Positions 35,592 to 45,259 of a stretch of 64,000 nucleotides of DNA are shown here, one piece after another. The position numbers and the translations under genes were made by a program. The stretch is taken from the NCBI RefSeq assembly GCF_000737865.1, contig NZ_CP007287.1:1370969-1434968 (forward strand), given 5' to 3'. Within the stretch, counting starts at the first letter, position 1. Every line of letters begins with the position of its first letter. The stretch is from Bifidobacterium coryneforme. GTDB lineage: Bacteria; Actinomycetota; Actinomycetes; Actinomycetales; Bifidobacteriaceae. The notes below the pieces were generated by a model. That model was not told the origin of the DNA. It saw only the letters and a program-made list of their open reading frames with translations, and ran no database searches.

Positions 35592-36728
35592 TCACCGCTG
35601 GGAATCACGGCGGAAGACGACATCCGGTTTCGACAGCTGGCCCCCATGGGGTACCAGGACGGCAGCGAGGTATGGGCCTGTTTCATCCCTGGCGATGGCG
35701 GCCGTGGCCCCCTCGACCCCCACTTTCAGGAAGCGGCCGTTTGCCAGCATGGCGGCCTCCTCCCCATCGACCTCGATGGTGGGCATGATCAGCCTGGCAG
35801 CATCGACCAGGCTGATGGAGCCTCGCAGTATCTCCTCGGAGGACTGGTCCAGATCGACCCTGTTCCTGGAGACCGTCTGACCTTGACGGTCCGTATAGGT
35901 CCTGGCCGAGACCTGCCCGGTGACCAACCTGTCTTCCAGGTCCGGAGTCTCAAGATCGAACCGACCCACCCTGGTCCTACGCAGACTGGTCAGGTGCCCA
36001 CCGGTGCCCAGCAGGTCACCCAAGTCCCTGGCCAAGGCACGGATATAGGTCCCGCTGGAACAGGTCACCACCACATCCAGATCCACCACTTCCAGCCCGC
36101 CTGACGGGCTACCGGGTGCTTCTGCAGGTAAGGCACCTTCGCAGGATGACGACCTATCAAACTCACCTGTTTCAGGCTGCTGGTCGACACCGCCCATGTC
36201 CTTGCCCGGCAGGACCAGGGTGCGGTAATCCAACACCTCGAAACGAGCGATGTGTATGGGCCGAGCCGCCAGCTCGACCTCCTTGCCCTGCCTGGCCAGA
36301 TCATAAGCCCGACGGCCGTTCACCTTGATGGCGGAGAACGAATCGGGCACCTGATTGATATCACCTGTAAGGTGGTCGGCGATGGTCCGCTCCACGGCAG
36401 CACGGTCCAGACCCTTGACCGCCTGCCGGACGTCCGGCCCGGAGGGAAGCATCCTTCCCTCGGCATCGTCGGTGGTTGTGGCCTGTCCCAGACGAATCGT
36501 GGCGAGATAGGTCTTGTCATGACCGACGACCACCTTGAGCAGGCGGGTGGCCTGCCCAAACCCAATGATCAGCAGGCCTGTGGCCATAGGGTCCAGGGTT
36601 CCGGCATGTCCCACCCGCCGCATGCCCAGCGTGGAACGCACAGCCGCCACCAGGTCATGGCTGGTCACCCCCTGGGGTTTGTCGACCAGGACAATACCAG
36701 ACCGGTTTTCCTGTCCGGAACCCTTCAT
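35592..36728 (-). CDS. truB: tRNA pseudouridine-55 synthase
   Basis: This 378-residue enzyme makes pseudouridine-55 in the tRNA T-loop. The catalytic Asp is in GHAGTLDPMATGLL, and KTYLATIRLG is a further family element. It shows YDLARQGKEVE and the CSSGTYIRALARDLG motif. An insertion of about 35 residues, rich in Ser and Glu, separates YRTLVLPG from LDVVVTCSSGTY. A start at 36728 is supported by AAGGTGG upstream. It is in the classic order nusA-infB-rbfA-truB-ribF. Confidence 0.93.
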   Translation of the reverse strand: MKGSGQENRSGIVLVDKPQGVTSHDLVAAVRSTLGMRRVGHAGTLDPMATGLLIIGFGQATRLLKVVVGHDKTYLATIRLGQATTTDDAEGRMLPSGPDVRQAVKGLDRAAVERTIADHLTGDINQVPDSFSAIKVNGRRAYDLARQGKEVELAARPIHIARFEVLDYRTLVLPGKDMGGVDQQPETGEFDRSSSCEGALPAEAPGSPSGGLEVVDLDVVVTCSSGTYIRALARDLGDLLGTGGHLTSLRRTRVGRFDLETPDLEDRLVTGQVSARTYTDRQGQTVSRNRVDLDQSSEEILRGSISLVDAARLIMPTIEVDGEEAAMLANGRFLKVGVEGATAAIARDETGPYLAAVLVPHGGQLSKPDVVFRRDSQR

Positions 36729-36913
36729 ACCATCCACCTTTCCGGCACATATACAACCGATACAGCGCAACTTACATACGGGGAGCGAGTTTCATCCTCG
36801 TGCTCTGCGATACCACCGGGCGCCGGTTCCGATGAAGCAGAAACCTGCACACCATCGGCGGCGGGAAGCATGAGGATGAGACCATTCCTGGTTGTTTGAC
36901 AACCAGGAACCGG

Positions 36914-37522
36914 TCACTGCTCGTCCGGCCAGGACAGCATGGAAGCCGTCCGGGAGGCGGGGCCGAGGGGTTGATCGTCCTGTTCTTCAGCAAGCCCCGC
37001 AGCTTCCGCGGCCTGCTCCCCATCCGTACCCGAGTCGACGTCACCGGTCGCGGTTCCGTCCTGGTCCGTGTTTTCGTAATCCTGGTTTTCATCATCGTCA
37101 TGACGGTAGGGATCAGGGTCTCCGGCATACTGGGCGGTGGCCCTGGCCTTGGCGATTTCCTCGTCCCTGTGACGGGCGGCGGTGAGCACATCTTCGATTT
37201 CGGTGGCTTCGGCCGGCACCTCATCATAGATGAACCGCAGGGTCGGCGTCAGGCGAAGGCCCGCCCTGGCACCGACCAGGGAGCGCAGACGCCCGCTGGC
37301 CTGGCGAAGGGCCTGCTGGGCACGCTTCCGCTCACCCTGCTCTCGACCCTCCCGGCCCAACTGGGTCCAGTAGACCTTGGCGATCTGCAGGTCGTTGGTC
37401 ACCCTTACCTCGGTTATGGTGACACCACTCAGCCGTTTATCGTGCAGTTGTGATTCCAAGGATGACGCAATGACCCGCTGAATCAGCGCCGCGATTCGTA
37501 CGGCGCGCGGATTGGTTCCCAT
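36914..37522 (-). CDS. rbfA: Ribosome-binding factor A with acidic C-terminal tail
   Basis: This 202-residue late 30S assembly factor has a KH-like core (MGTNPRAVRIAALIQRVIA to PTLRFIYDEVPAEATEIEDV, about residues 1-115). The remaining ~85 residues are Asp/Glu/Thr/Gly-rich and probably disordered; typical RbfA is about 120-150 residues. The start at 37522 has AAAGGAACC upstream, better than an upstream ATG. It lies downstream of infB. Confidence 0.92.
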   Translation of the reverse strand: MGTNPRAVRIAALIQRVIASSLESQLHDKRLSGVTITEVRVTNDLQIAKVYWTQLGREGREQGERKRAQQALRQASGRLRSLVGARAGLRLTPTLRFIYDEVPAEATEIEDVLTAARHRDEEIAKARATAQYAGDPDPYRHDDDENQDYENTDQDGTATGDVDSGTDGEQAAEAAGLAEEQDDQPLGPASRTASMLSWPDEQ

Positions 37523-37659
37523 CCTGGTTCCTTTCTCATGGTCTGTCATGGAAGTCCGCCCCGGACGGGATGACCCGAACCGGGGCGGAGGACCAGACCT
37601 GGCATCCGATGGGGACCGGCGACTTCAACCACCGGTCCCCCGATACCGTCCGTCTGTGA

Positions 37660-40512
37660 TTACTTGCGCTCGACCTCGCGCATTTCGAAGGTCTCGATGA
37701 TGTCGCCGATTTCGATGTCGTTGAAGGAGCCCAGGTTGATACCTGCCTCGTACCCCTCGGACACCTCGTTGACATCGTCCTTGAAACGACGCAGGGAAGA
37801 TATCTCAAGGTCGTTGATGGTGACGACACCGTTGCGGGCGATGCGAGCCTTGGTGCCGCGCTTGACCGTACCATCCTGGACCATGACACCCGCGATGTTG
37901 CCGAACTTGGAGGAGCGGAATATCTCGCGGATCTCGGAGTGGGAGGTGGTGGCCTCTTCGTACTCCGGCTTGAGCATACCCTTGAGGGCGGCCTCGATAT
38001 CCTCGATGGCGTTGTAGATGACCGAGTAGTACTTGATCTCCACACCCTCGCGGTCCGCCAACTCCTGGACCTGACGGTTGGGACGCACGTTGAAGCCGAT
38101 GATAACGGCCTTGTCGACGGTTGCCAGGTTGACATCGTTCTGGGTGATGGCGCCCACACCGCGGTGAATCACCTGGATACCGACCTCGTCGGACACCTCG
38201 ATCTTCATCAGGGAGTCTTCCAGCGCCTCGACGGAACCGGAGGAATCGCCCTTGATGACGATGTTGAGCATGTCGACCTCGGACTTGGCGAACTGCTCCT
38301 TCAGGCTTTCCAGGGAGACAACCTTGCGACGCTTAGCCAGCTGGGCCGCGCGGGCAGTGGCCTCACGCTTCTCGGCAATCTGACGGGCTGTGCGGTCGTC
38401 AGGGGCGACAAGGAAGAGGTCGCCTGCGGTAGGCACGGAGGTGAGACCAAGCACCTGGACCGGGGTCGAGGGACCCGCGGCATCCATCTGCTTGCCGTTC
38501 TCATCCAACATGGCACGGACGCGGCCATAGGCCGAACCCGCCACGATGGCATCGCCCACGTGCAGGGTACCCTGCTGGACCAGCACGGTGGCCACGGCTC
38601 CACGGCCCTTGTCCAGTCGGGCCTCGACGGTGGCTCCTCGAGCGTCCATGTCGGGATTGGCCCTCAGATCCAGGTCGGCATCAGCCGTCAAGAGAACGGC
38701 TTCGAGCAGCTTATCGACGTTGGTGCCCATCTTGGCGGAGATGTCGACGAACATGGTGTCGCCGCCGTACTCCTCGGAAACCAAACCGAACTCGGTCAGC
38801 TGTCCACGAACCTTTTCGGGGTTGGCCCCGTCCACATCGATCTTGTTGACCGCCACGACAATCGGCACGTGCGCCGCCTGGGCGTGGTTGATGGCCTCGA
38901 CCGTCTGGGGCATAACGCCGTCATCCGCAGCAACGACCAGAATCGCCACGTCGGTCAGCTCGGCACCTCGGGCTCGCATGGCCGTGAAGGCCTCGTGACC
39001 AGGGGTATCCAGGAAGGTGATCTTGCGATCCTCGCCTTCCAGCTTGACGGTGGCCTGGTAGGCACCGATCCTCTGTGTGATGCCACCGGCCTCGCTTGCC
39101 GTGGTGTTGGTCTGCCGGATGGTATCCAGCAGTCGCGTCTTACCGTGATCGACATGGCCCATGACCGTAACCACCGGGGGCCGCGGCTTCAGGTTCTCGT
39201 CGTCCTGGCTCAGCTGCTCCTCATCAAGGTCGATGTCGAACTGCTGAAGGAGTTCCTTGTCCTCCTCCTCGGCGGAGACGATCTTGATGTTCCAGCCAAT
39301 CTCCTCACCCAGAATCTGGAAGGTGGCCTCGTCCAGGGATTGCGTGGCCGTAGCCATCTCGCCCAGGTGGAAGAGGACCGTGACCAGGGCCGCGGGATTG
39401 ACATTGATCTTGTCGGCCAGATCGGCCAGGGTTGCGCCCTGACGGAGCTGAACGGTACGGCCGTTACCGGCGGGGATGCGCACACCGCCGATGACGGGTG
39501 CCTTCATCTCCTGGAATTCTTGCCTCTTGGCCATCCGGTTCTTACGGGCCTTGGAGGACTTGCCGCCCTGGCGCCCGAATGCACCTGCGGCACCGCCCCG
39601 GCCACGACCACGCGGGGCAGCGCTACCGCCACCAGGATGGAATCCGCCTGAAGCAGGAGTCGATGAGGCTCCGAACCTGTTGCCACCGCCCTGATGCGAC
39701 TGCTGTCCGGGGCGGTTATGGCCCCACTGGCCCGGACGTGCACCCTGGCCTCCTCTGGGAGCACCGCCACCTCGACCATTGCGGAACCCACCATGACCGC
39801 CGCCCCTGCGGCCGTCGTTGACGGTCGGCTTCGCCATGGGATGCGGCCTGGGGATATCGGAAGGAACCGGTGCCTTCATGCCCTGCTTGCGACTGAAGGG
39901 GTTGTTGCCGGGGCGGGGTGCCGAAGCACCGGGACGCCCACCATGAGCACCAGGAGTACCGGGAGTAGCTGCACCGGGGCGACCACCACGCTGCCCTTGC
40001 GGGCCGGGACGGCCGGCGGAGGAGGCAGGCCTTGCCTGACGGGGCTGTCCGTCCTCACGGCCCTTGGAGGGCTGGGCCTGAGCTCCACGCTCTGGCCTGC
40101 CGTCCTCGCGGGCCGAGGAGGAACCGGGCTTGGGTGTGTGTGCATCCGAAGACTGTTGGGGCTGAGACACAGGGGCCTCAGGCTGGGAGACCTTGCGGGA
40201 CTGCCCTGGCTTGGGACTTGGGGCTCCAGGCTTGGGACCGGTTTCCGACGATGATGCCGCCGCGCCCGACTTGGCACTGGTGCGATTCGTCGAGGCTGCG
40301 CGGGCAGACTGTCCGGGCTTTGCTGCGCCCTCGGGGGAGGACTGGCCGGCCCCGCCCTGGGGGAATGAGCTCTTGAGCCGGCGAACCACCGGCGCTTCGA
40401 CAGTGGAGGAAGCGGACTTGACGAACTCCCCCATGTCCTTCAGCTTTTCAAGGACAGTCTTGCTGTCCACGCCAAGTTCCTTGGCCAATTCATATACGCG
40501 TGCTTTGGGCAC
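37660..40512 (-). CDS. infB: Translation initiation factor IF-2
   Basis: This is a 950-residue GTPase that delivers initiator fMet-tRNA to the 30S subunit. The N-terminal IF2_N ([24 protein letters not shown]) is followed by about 300 residues of Gly/Pro/Arg/Ser-rich low complexity with RPG and GGR repeats. A second IF2_N lies at [22 protein letters not shown]. The GTPase has G1 [11 protein letters not shown]3 DTPGHEAF and G4 NKID. The C-terminal domains follow, ending [17 protein letters not shown]. It lies between nusA and rbfA. Confidence 0.96.
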   Translation of the reverse strand: MPKARVYELAKELGVDSKTVLEKLKDMGEFVKSASSTVEAPVVRRLKSSFPQGGAGQSSPEGAAKPGQSARAASTNRTSAKSGAAASSSETGPKPGAPSPKPGQSRKVSQPEAPVSQPQQSSDAHTPKPGSSSAREDGRPERGAQAQPSKGREDGQPRQARPASSAGRPGPQGQRGGRPGAATPGTPGAHGGRPGASAPRPGNNPFSRKQGMKAPVPSDIPRPHPMAKPTVNDGRRGGGHGGFRNGRGGGAPRGGQGARPGQWGHNRPGQQSHQGGGNRFGASSTPASGGFHPGGGSAAPRGRGRGGAAGAFGRQGGKSSKARKNRMAKRQEFQEMKAPVIGGVRIPAGNGRTVQLRQGATLADLADKINVNPAALVTVLFHLGEMATATQSLDEATFQILGEEIGWNIKIVSAEEEDKELLQQFDIDLDEEQLSQDDENLKPRPPVVTVMGHVDHGKTRLLDTIRQTNTTASEAGGITQRIGAYQATVKLEGEDRKITFLDTPGHEAFTAMRARGAELTDVAILVVAADDGVMPQTVEAINHAQAAHVPIVVAVNKIDVDGANPEKVRGQLTEFGLVSEEYGGDTMFVDISAKMGTNVDKLLEAVLLTADADLDLRANPDMDARGATVEARLDKGRGAVATVLVQQGTLHVGDAIVAGSAYGRVRAMLDENGKQMDAAGPSTPVQVLGLTSVPTAGDLFLVAPDDRTARQIAEKREATARAAQLAKRRKVVSLESLKEQFAKSEVDMLNIVIKGDSSGSVEALEDSLMKIEVSDEVGIQVIHRGVGAITQNDVNLATVDKAVIIGFNVRPNRQVQELADREGVEIKYYSVIYNAIEDIEAALKGMLKPEYEEATTSHSEIREIFRSSKFGNIAGVMVQDGTVKRGTKARIARNGVVTINDLEISSLRRFKDDVNEVSEGYEAGINLGSFNDIEIGDIIETFEMREVERK

Positions 40513-40697
40513 TTACTTTTCTCCTTTACCGGACCGCGCATATGAATGGCGCGATCACTCTTCCATGACGGCGAACATATCCTGTATCATCGTGCGACCA
40601 TGATTGTGTTACCTCGTCTCAGTGCCGGAGCTGGGGGCATGGGCCACCAAGCTCGGAATATCAAGTCCAGCATACTCGCCTGGTCGGATGTTCCAGG

Positions 40698-41756
40698 TCA
40701 CTTCTCTTCGTCGGTGGAAGAAGTCTCCCCCGTCGCTTGTTCGCGCAGTTTCTGCTGGCGAGCCTCCTCGGACTCGATGCCGATCTTCCAACCGGTCAGT
40801 TTGGCGGCAAGACGGGCATTCTGCCCCTCCTTGCCGATGGCCAGTGAGAGCTGGGCATCCTTGATGAAGGCGATGGCCGTGCGGTTGGTCTCGCTGACGA
40901 TTTCGACCTGCCGCACCACAGCGGGTGAGAGGGCCGCAGCCACATACTTTGCGGGGTCCTCGGACCAGTCGACGATGTCGATCTTCTCGGGTCCCAGGTT
41001 CTCCATGACGGCACGGACCCTGGCACCGGACGGGCCGATCAGAGCACCCTTGGGGTTGACCCCCTTGGAGGTGGCACGGACCGCAATCTTGGTGCGCGCA
41101 CCGGCCTCACGGGCGATGGACATGATGGAGACGGCCCCGGACACCAGCTCCGGCACCTCCCGCTCGAAGAGACGACGGACCAGTTCGGGATGGGACCGGG
41201 AAACCACAATCTCAGGCCCCTTGAGTCCACGGTTCACGTTGACCACATAGACCCTGATACGCTCGCCATGCCTGTAGCGTTCACCAGGAACCTGCTCGCG
41301 CCTGGGGAGGATGGCCTCCACGTCTCCGACGGCCACATGCACATTGCCCGGGTCATTGGCGTCCTGTTGGACCACGCCGGTAATCAGGTGTCCCTTCTGC
41401 CCGGAGAAGGCACCGAAAATCCGTTCATCCTCAGCCTGGCGGAAGAGCTGGCGAATAACCTGTCTTGCCGTGGAAGCGGCCAATCTGCCGAAGTCCTTGG
41501 GCGTGTCGTCGTATTCCTCCCCAAGGTCATATCCGGGGTGAGGATCGTATTCTGTGGGCTCCCGAGGGGTTTCGTCCTGGGCCCAGACGGTGAATGTGCC
41601 TGCCCGTGAATCCAGTTCCACCCTGGCATGGCGGGCTGCATGCGGCGATTTCTGGTAAGCAAGCAAAAGGGCCTCGCTCAAGGCTTGGTCCAAGGTCTCG
41701 GCATCAATCCCTTGCTCGTTAGCCAGCTGATGAATCTCAGCCAGGTCCAGTTCCAT
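40698..41756 (-). CDS. nusA: Transcription termination/antitermination factor NusA
   Basis: This 352-residue protein binds RNA polymerase and nascent RNA. An N-terminal RNAP-binding domain (MELDLAEIHQLANEQ to about 120) is followed by an S1 domain with KGHLITGVV, then KH1/KH2 (PGSRTKIAV-like PGARTKIAVRA; GKEGQNARLAAKLTG near the end). The C-terminal ~20 residues are Gln/Ser/Glu-rich. The start at 41756 is preceded by AGGAGGTC at ideal spacing. The usual rimP upstream and ylxR downstream are absent here. Confidence 0.93.
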   Translation of the reverse strand: MELDLAEIHQLANEQGIDAETLDQALSEALLLAYQKSPHAARHARVELDSRAGTFTVWAQDETPREPTEYDPHPGYDLGEEYDDTPKDFGRLAASTARQVIRQLFRQAEDERIFGAFSGQKGHLITGVVQQDANDPGNVHVAVGDVEAILPRREQVPGERYRHGERIRVYVVNVNRGLKGPEIVVSRSHPELVRRLFEREVPELVSGAVSIMSIAREAGARTKIAVRATSKGVNPKGALIGPSGARVRAVMENLGPEKIDIVDWSEDPAKYVAAALSPAVVRQVEIVSETNRTAIAFIKDAQLSLAIGKEGQNARLAAKLTGWKIGIESEEARQQKLREQATGETSSTDEEK

Positions 41757-41827
41757 GTCAAGACCTCCTATGAAGTTATCAGACCCTGCTTCTTCCTGGT
41801 CTGCAATCCCTACTATTCTAGCCATTC

Positions 41828-42763
41828 ATGCAGACACTCCAGGATTTCCGCCCCTCCAGCTCTTCAGGGCGTTCGAAGGGGCGAATCCTCCGTCTCATGT
41901 CAGCGGCTTTTGCAGGACTTCTGCTGACTCCCGCCCTGGCTGCATGTTCCAATCCCACCCCCATCAAGGTATCCGTCCAGGAGCCGGGCGGTCTCCGGAC
42001 CAGTACCTGTGAAACCGCCTATTCCAGAGCCTCCACGCGAGAGCACCTGGATATGGGGCCTTTCGGTATCGCCACGGCGGAGTCTTATGAAGAAACCGCC
42101 CAGTCGTGGATAGATGCAGCCGTCGAGTGCCCCTCCAGACGTGATGAAGCGGCCGTCTACGCCGCTCGTGCCCACATGCGAGCCTGGCATGTACAGAGTG
42201 GGGAGGCCGCCGGGGCGAAGCCGTCCACAAGCCTCGCCATCTCCTCGTCCGACAACCTGGATACCGCCGCCGCAACCATGGGGAAGGAGGCGGCCACACA
42301 GGCAGCCAAAGGCGAGGACATGGCTGGTTTCGCCATGTCGGTCCTGGCGGCACGCCATGCCGGCGCGGAATGGATGCTGTCCCTGTCGGACGCCCATACC
42401 ACGGCCGGGCAGATTCTGGTCTCCCACCTGGAAGCCGACCCGCGGCCAGGCACCTACTCGGTCCAGGAACTCCTGGCCCACCCTGACACCATCATCGACA
42501 AGGCCAACGGGCTTCGGGCCCCAACCACTGCCCTTGTGGAAATGAACGCCGCCCGTTCCATCCTGGCCTCCATCGATGCCATGTCCAAGACCACATCAGG
42601 AACCGGTAAGCACCAAGAAGGCTCGGCCGACGAGGCCGCCAGGAACCATCGGAAAGCCGTGCGGGAGTTGACCGACCTGGCCGTCTCCCACATATACCTC
42701 TCCCTGGCGTTCGGTTACCCCAATACCAAGACGGCCATCTTCGCGCCACTCTCCGCATCCTGA
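41828..42763 (+). CDS. Hypothetical lipoprotein
   Basis: This is a 311-residue predicted lipoprotein with a signal peptide ending in the lipobox LAAC (about residue 38). The mature part is Ala-rich and largely helical. It contains segments such as AVYAARAHMRAWHVQSG, AATMGKEAATQAAKGEDMAG and MSVLAARHAGAEWML. It is divergent from nusA with a 71-bp gap. I know of no defined function; it resembles unnamed bifidobacterial lipoproteins in general character only. Confidence 0.7.
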   Translation: MQTLQDFRPSSSSGRSKGRILRLMSAAFAGLLLTPALAACSNPTPIKVSVQEPGGLRTSTCETAYSRASTREHLDMGPFGIATAESYEETAQSWIDAAVECPSRRDEAAVYAARAHMRAWHVQSGEAAGAKPSTSLAISSSDNLDTAAATMGKEAATQAAKGEDMAGFAMSVLAARHAGAEWMLSLSDAHTTAGQILVSHLEADPRPGTYSVQELLAHPDTIIDKANGLRAPTTALVEMNAARSILASIDAMSKTTSGTGKHQEGSADEAARNHRKAVRELTDLAVSHIYLSLAFGYPNTKTAIFAPLSAS

Positions 42764-42855
42764 CCCCGGTCCTCCAGTTGGGCAAGCCGGGAATTCAACC
42801 CCTGTCCCGGTTGATTTTCATGGCGTTGACGGTATCTAACGGTGTTAAGATAGAA

Positions 42856-43111
42856 CGTGTTCCGAGCGGCTATTCCGTTGGAACACGGGGGGTATCACCA
42901 AGTCAGCGTAGGGGATGGTGAACACTGTTCCTGCTCCCCTGCGTTGACGGGTGTCCGGCATACGGCTGCCACCCTCACTGAGCCGTCCCGGTGATTCATC
43001 AGTCTGGTTCAACTGCTTGCATGGTGCGAGAAACCTGACGAATAGACCGCTTTCAGCCTCTCTTCGTTCTTCTACGGGACTCCGCACTCGAACATCTCCG
43101 TGCACGAGTCC
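42856..43111. ncRNA. Hairpin-rich intergenic region, possible structured RNA
   Basis: The 395-bp gap 42764-43158 has no gene. It holds four good hairpins. A: 42856-42887, 8-bp outer stem CGTGTTCC/GGAACACG. B: 42902-42948, 14 pairs including two G-U. C: 42955-42991, CCGG/CCGG and ACGGCT/AGCCGT. D: 43077-43111, GGACTC/GAGTCC and GCAC/GTGC. TTGACG at 42826-42831 followed after 17 bp by GATAGA suggests a plus-strand promoter. I could not match it to SRP RNA, tmRNA, RNase P, 6S or a known riboswitch. Either strand could be the transcript. Confidence 0.4.
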
Positions 43112-43125
43112 GACAGAACATAAGG

Positions 43126-43148
43126 AAAAAACCCCGGGAATCCCGGGG
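43126..43148 (-). terminator. Terminator of tRNA-Ser(CGA)
   Basis: Stem CCCCGGGA/TCCCGGGG is followed on the minus strand by TTTTTT, 10 bp past the mature tRNA. Confidence 0.9.
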
Positions 43149-43158
43149 CTCTCATTGG

Positions 43159-43244
43159 CGGTTGAGGAGAGATTCGAACTCTCGGAGGGGGTTGCCCTCA
43201 CACGCTTTCGAGGCGTGCTCCTTAGACCGCTCGGACACTCAACC
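43159..43244 (-). tRNA. tRNA-Ser (anticodon CGA)
   Basis: It is a class II tRNA with acceptor GGTTGAG/CTCAACC and discriminator G. Anticodon loop CTCGAAA gives CGA. It has a long variable arm and T-arm GAGAG-TTCGAAT-CTCTC. CCA is not encoded. Confidence 0.96.
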
Positions 43245-43332
43245 AATGTCGTTGCACGACGCTGCCGAACAACAACTTTTCCATTATGCCACACCTTCCC
43301 CGTCTGACAAACCGCGTGGCGCATGAGCAGAG

Positions 43333-44334
43333 CTACAGGGTACGCCTGGCCCGGATGGACGCAGCCCGTGCCGCTAGCTGGTCGTCAGGAGGATACTGCA
43401 CATGCTCAAGTGTCAGTCCGCAAGCCGCAATGGGACCAGTCGATCCTTCCCGGACGGGATGCTCCACCTTATCGGCGAACCATGAGACGGACCGTTTGCC
43501 CAACCCGACTCGAAGCGAGGCATTGACCAGGGATCGGACCATGTTGTGGGCGAAGGCATCGGCCACAATGGTGAAACAGACCAGCCCAGACTCCATCATC
43601 GGTGTGTCATAGTTCATCCGGGCAGAGTCTGAACCCTCGACCAATTCGGCGGGCGGTTCAATCAGCGAGCGTCTTTCAACCCTGTCCCAGCGTGCCAGCA
43701 GAACCTTTCGAATCGTGGTCCCCCCCTCGTTCGCTGTGGCGAAGGACCCAAAGTCATGCAACCCCAGGCAACAGCGAGCCGCCAGGTTCATGGCATCCAG
43801 ATCCACGTGACCATCGACGGGAAGAACAAACCCACGCATCCTAGGGTCCAGGTCATCAGGCCGGTCGCAGACCCGGTAGACGTAGGTGCGTTCAAGTGCG
43901 GAGAAGCGGGCATCAAAACCTGCTGGAGCCAGGCCAAGATCATGAAGGGCGATATCGGAGGGCAGAAGATGCCGGAGCCGCCTCTTCAAGGCTTCTGCCG
44001 GATCCACGTCCATGTGCCCCCTGCAGGATTCCAGGATGGTTCGAGGCATATCCAGATGGCAGACCTGATGGGATGCATGCACACCGGTATCGGTCCGACC
44101 AGCCACCACCAGGCGGGGATTCCATACCGCTGCCTGGCTGCCTGCCCGCTTCCCCCGTTGGTGGGTGACCAGGGCCAGGGCTTCCTCCAGGCATCCCTGA
44201 ACGGTCCTCAGCGAAGGTTGCCTGGCCCATCCATAGAAGTCCCCTCCCTGGTAGGCCAGATCAAGGCGCAACCTGACGGTATCTGACGGTTCATCCGCCT
44301 CCGGGGCGCTACCCTCTCTCAGATTCTCAGCCAT
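43333..44334 (-). CDS. truA: tRNA pseudouridine synthase A
   Basis: This 333-residue enzyme modifies U38-40 of the anticodon stem-loop. RLRLDLAYQGGDFYGWARQP starts the fold, the catalytic Asp is in VVAGRTDTGVHA, and later elements include SALERTYVYRVCD and DAFAHNMVRSLVNASL. A start at 44334 follows AAGGAAAACCG. It is the last gene of the rpoA-rplQ-truA tail of the ribosomal cluster. Confidence 0.93.
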   Translation of the reverse strand: MAENLREGSAPEADEPSDTVRLRLDLAYQGGDFYGWARQPSLRTVQGCLEEALALVTHQRGKRAGSQAAVWNPRLVVAGRTDTGVHASHQVCHLDMPRTILESCRGHMDVDPAEALKRRLRHLLPSDIALHDLGLAPAGFDARFSALERTYVYRVCDRPDDLDPRMRGFVLPVDGHVDLDAMNLAARCCLGLHDFGSFATANEGGTTIRKVLLARWDRVERRSLIEPPAELVEGSDSARMNYDTPMMESGLVCFTIVADAFAHNMVRSLVNASLRVGLGKRSVSWFADKVEHPVREGSTGPIAACGLTLEHVQYPPDDQLAARAASIRARRTL

Positions 44335-44412
44335 CGGTTTTCCTTTGCTCTTGGTATACCCTCCCCACACTCCAAGCTGGAGTCAACGAAACAAGAGGGG
44401 CGGAATACGGAA

Positions 44413-44440
44413 GAGGGTCGGGAAGTAACTCCCGACCCTC
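44413..44440 (-). terminator. Terminator between rplQ and truA
   Basis: A perfect 11-bp stem (GAGGGTCGGGA/TCCCGACCCTC, 6-base loop) lies 40 bp after rplQ. With no strong T-run, it may only partly terminate and so limit truA expression. Confidence 0.65.
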
Positions 44441-44480
44441 GTTCAGACCTTAACGGCACCTGCTGGCGCCTTTTCGAGGC

Positions 44481-45128
44481 TTACTTCTTGGAGGCCTCAT
44501 CGGCATCCTCGGCCACGTCAGCTGCCTCTTCAGCAGCTTCTGCGGCTTCGTCAGCCTGGTCAGCGGTCTTCTCCAGATCCTCGGCGGCCTCATCAGCCTG
44601 GGCCACATCCGCACCGGACTCATTGGCATCGACAGCCTGGTTCACGGCATCCTCCGCAGCACCATCGGCGATGGCGGCATCGGCTGCTGCTGCAACCTCG
44701 GCATCCTCATCCTTGGCAGCCACCTTGGCGGCAGCCTCGGCCTCCTTGACGGTTGCCTTCTTGGCGGAGAGGGGCTCGGTCACGAGCTCGATCACAGCCT
44801 GCGGGGCGTTGTCTCCACGACGCGGAGCAATCTTGGTGATACGGGTGTATCCACCTTCACGCTGCTCCATCTGCTCTGCAATCTGGGTGAAGAGGATGTG
44901 GACCACGGACTTGTCGCGGATGACCCTCATGACCCTGCGGCGGGACGAAAGATCCCCACGCTTGGCGAAGGTGATCAGACGCTCGGCCAGAGGACGAAGC
45001 CTCTTGGCCTTGGGCAGGGTGGTGGTGATACGACCATGGGCAAACAGGCTGGTGGCCATGTTGGCCAGCATCAGCCGCTCATGGGCCGGGCTGGAGGCCA
45101 GACGTGGGCCCTTGCTGGGTTTTGGCAT
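44481..45128 (-). CDS. rplQ: 50S ribosomal protein L17 with acidic C-terminal extension
   Basis: This 215-residue protein is nearly twice the usual ~120 residues. The first ~120 residues are ordinary bL17 ([42 protein letters not shown]). The rest is almost only Ala, Glu, Asp and Val with Lys ([16 protein letters not shown] and similar runs), probably a disordered or helical acidic tail. It is co-oriented with rpoA. Confidence 0.95.
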   Translation of the reverse strand: MPKPSKGPRLASSPAHERLMLANMATSLFAHGRITTTLPKAKRLRPLAERLITFAKRGDLSSRRRVMRVIRDKSVVHILFTQIAEQMEQREGGYTRITKIAPRRGDNAPQAVIELVTEPLSAKKATVKEAEAAAKVAAKDEDAEVAAAADAAIADGAAEDAVNQAVDANESGADVAQADEAAEDLEKTADQADEAAEAAEEAADVAEDADEASKK

Positions 45129-45259
45129 TGGATTATCTCCTTACAGGCCCCGGTGACCAGGTGGGCATTCGCCCGAACATCCGATCCCGGGGATCTCTTA
45201 CTTCAGCGGGCGCCGCGACAGAACTCCGGCATCCGCTCCTACGAAGGCTGACGGCATCC

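Noticed and set aside
37939..39651. 570-codon open frame antisense to infB
   Set aside because: It mirrors the infB reading frame composition; no ribosome-binding site or recognisable domain.
40609..40791. Possible YlxR between nusA and infB
   Set aside because: The product lacks the YlxR RTC motif and resembles a frame shadow.
42902..42920. TPP-riboswitch-like CAGCGTAGGGGA
   Set aside because: The CTGAGA and CCTGATC elements are missing and no thiamine gene follows; the segment is better explained as one arm of a hairpin.
42764..43158. SRP RNA, tmRNA, RNase P RNA or 6S RNA
   Set aside because: None of the conserved cores known to me (SRP GGAAGCAGC loop, tmRNA tRNA-like ends, RNase P GAGGAAAGTCC) is present; 6S could not be fully excluded without a covariance search.
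42845..43324. 159-codon minus-strand frame across the hairpin region
   Set aside because: It reads straight through the tRNA-Ser(CGA) gene and its terminator.
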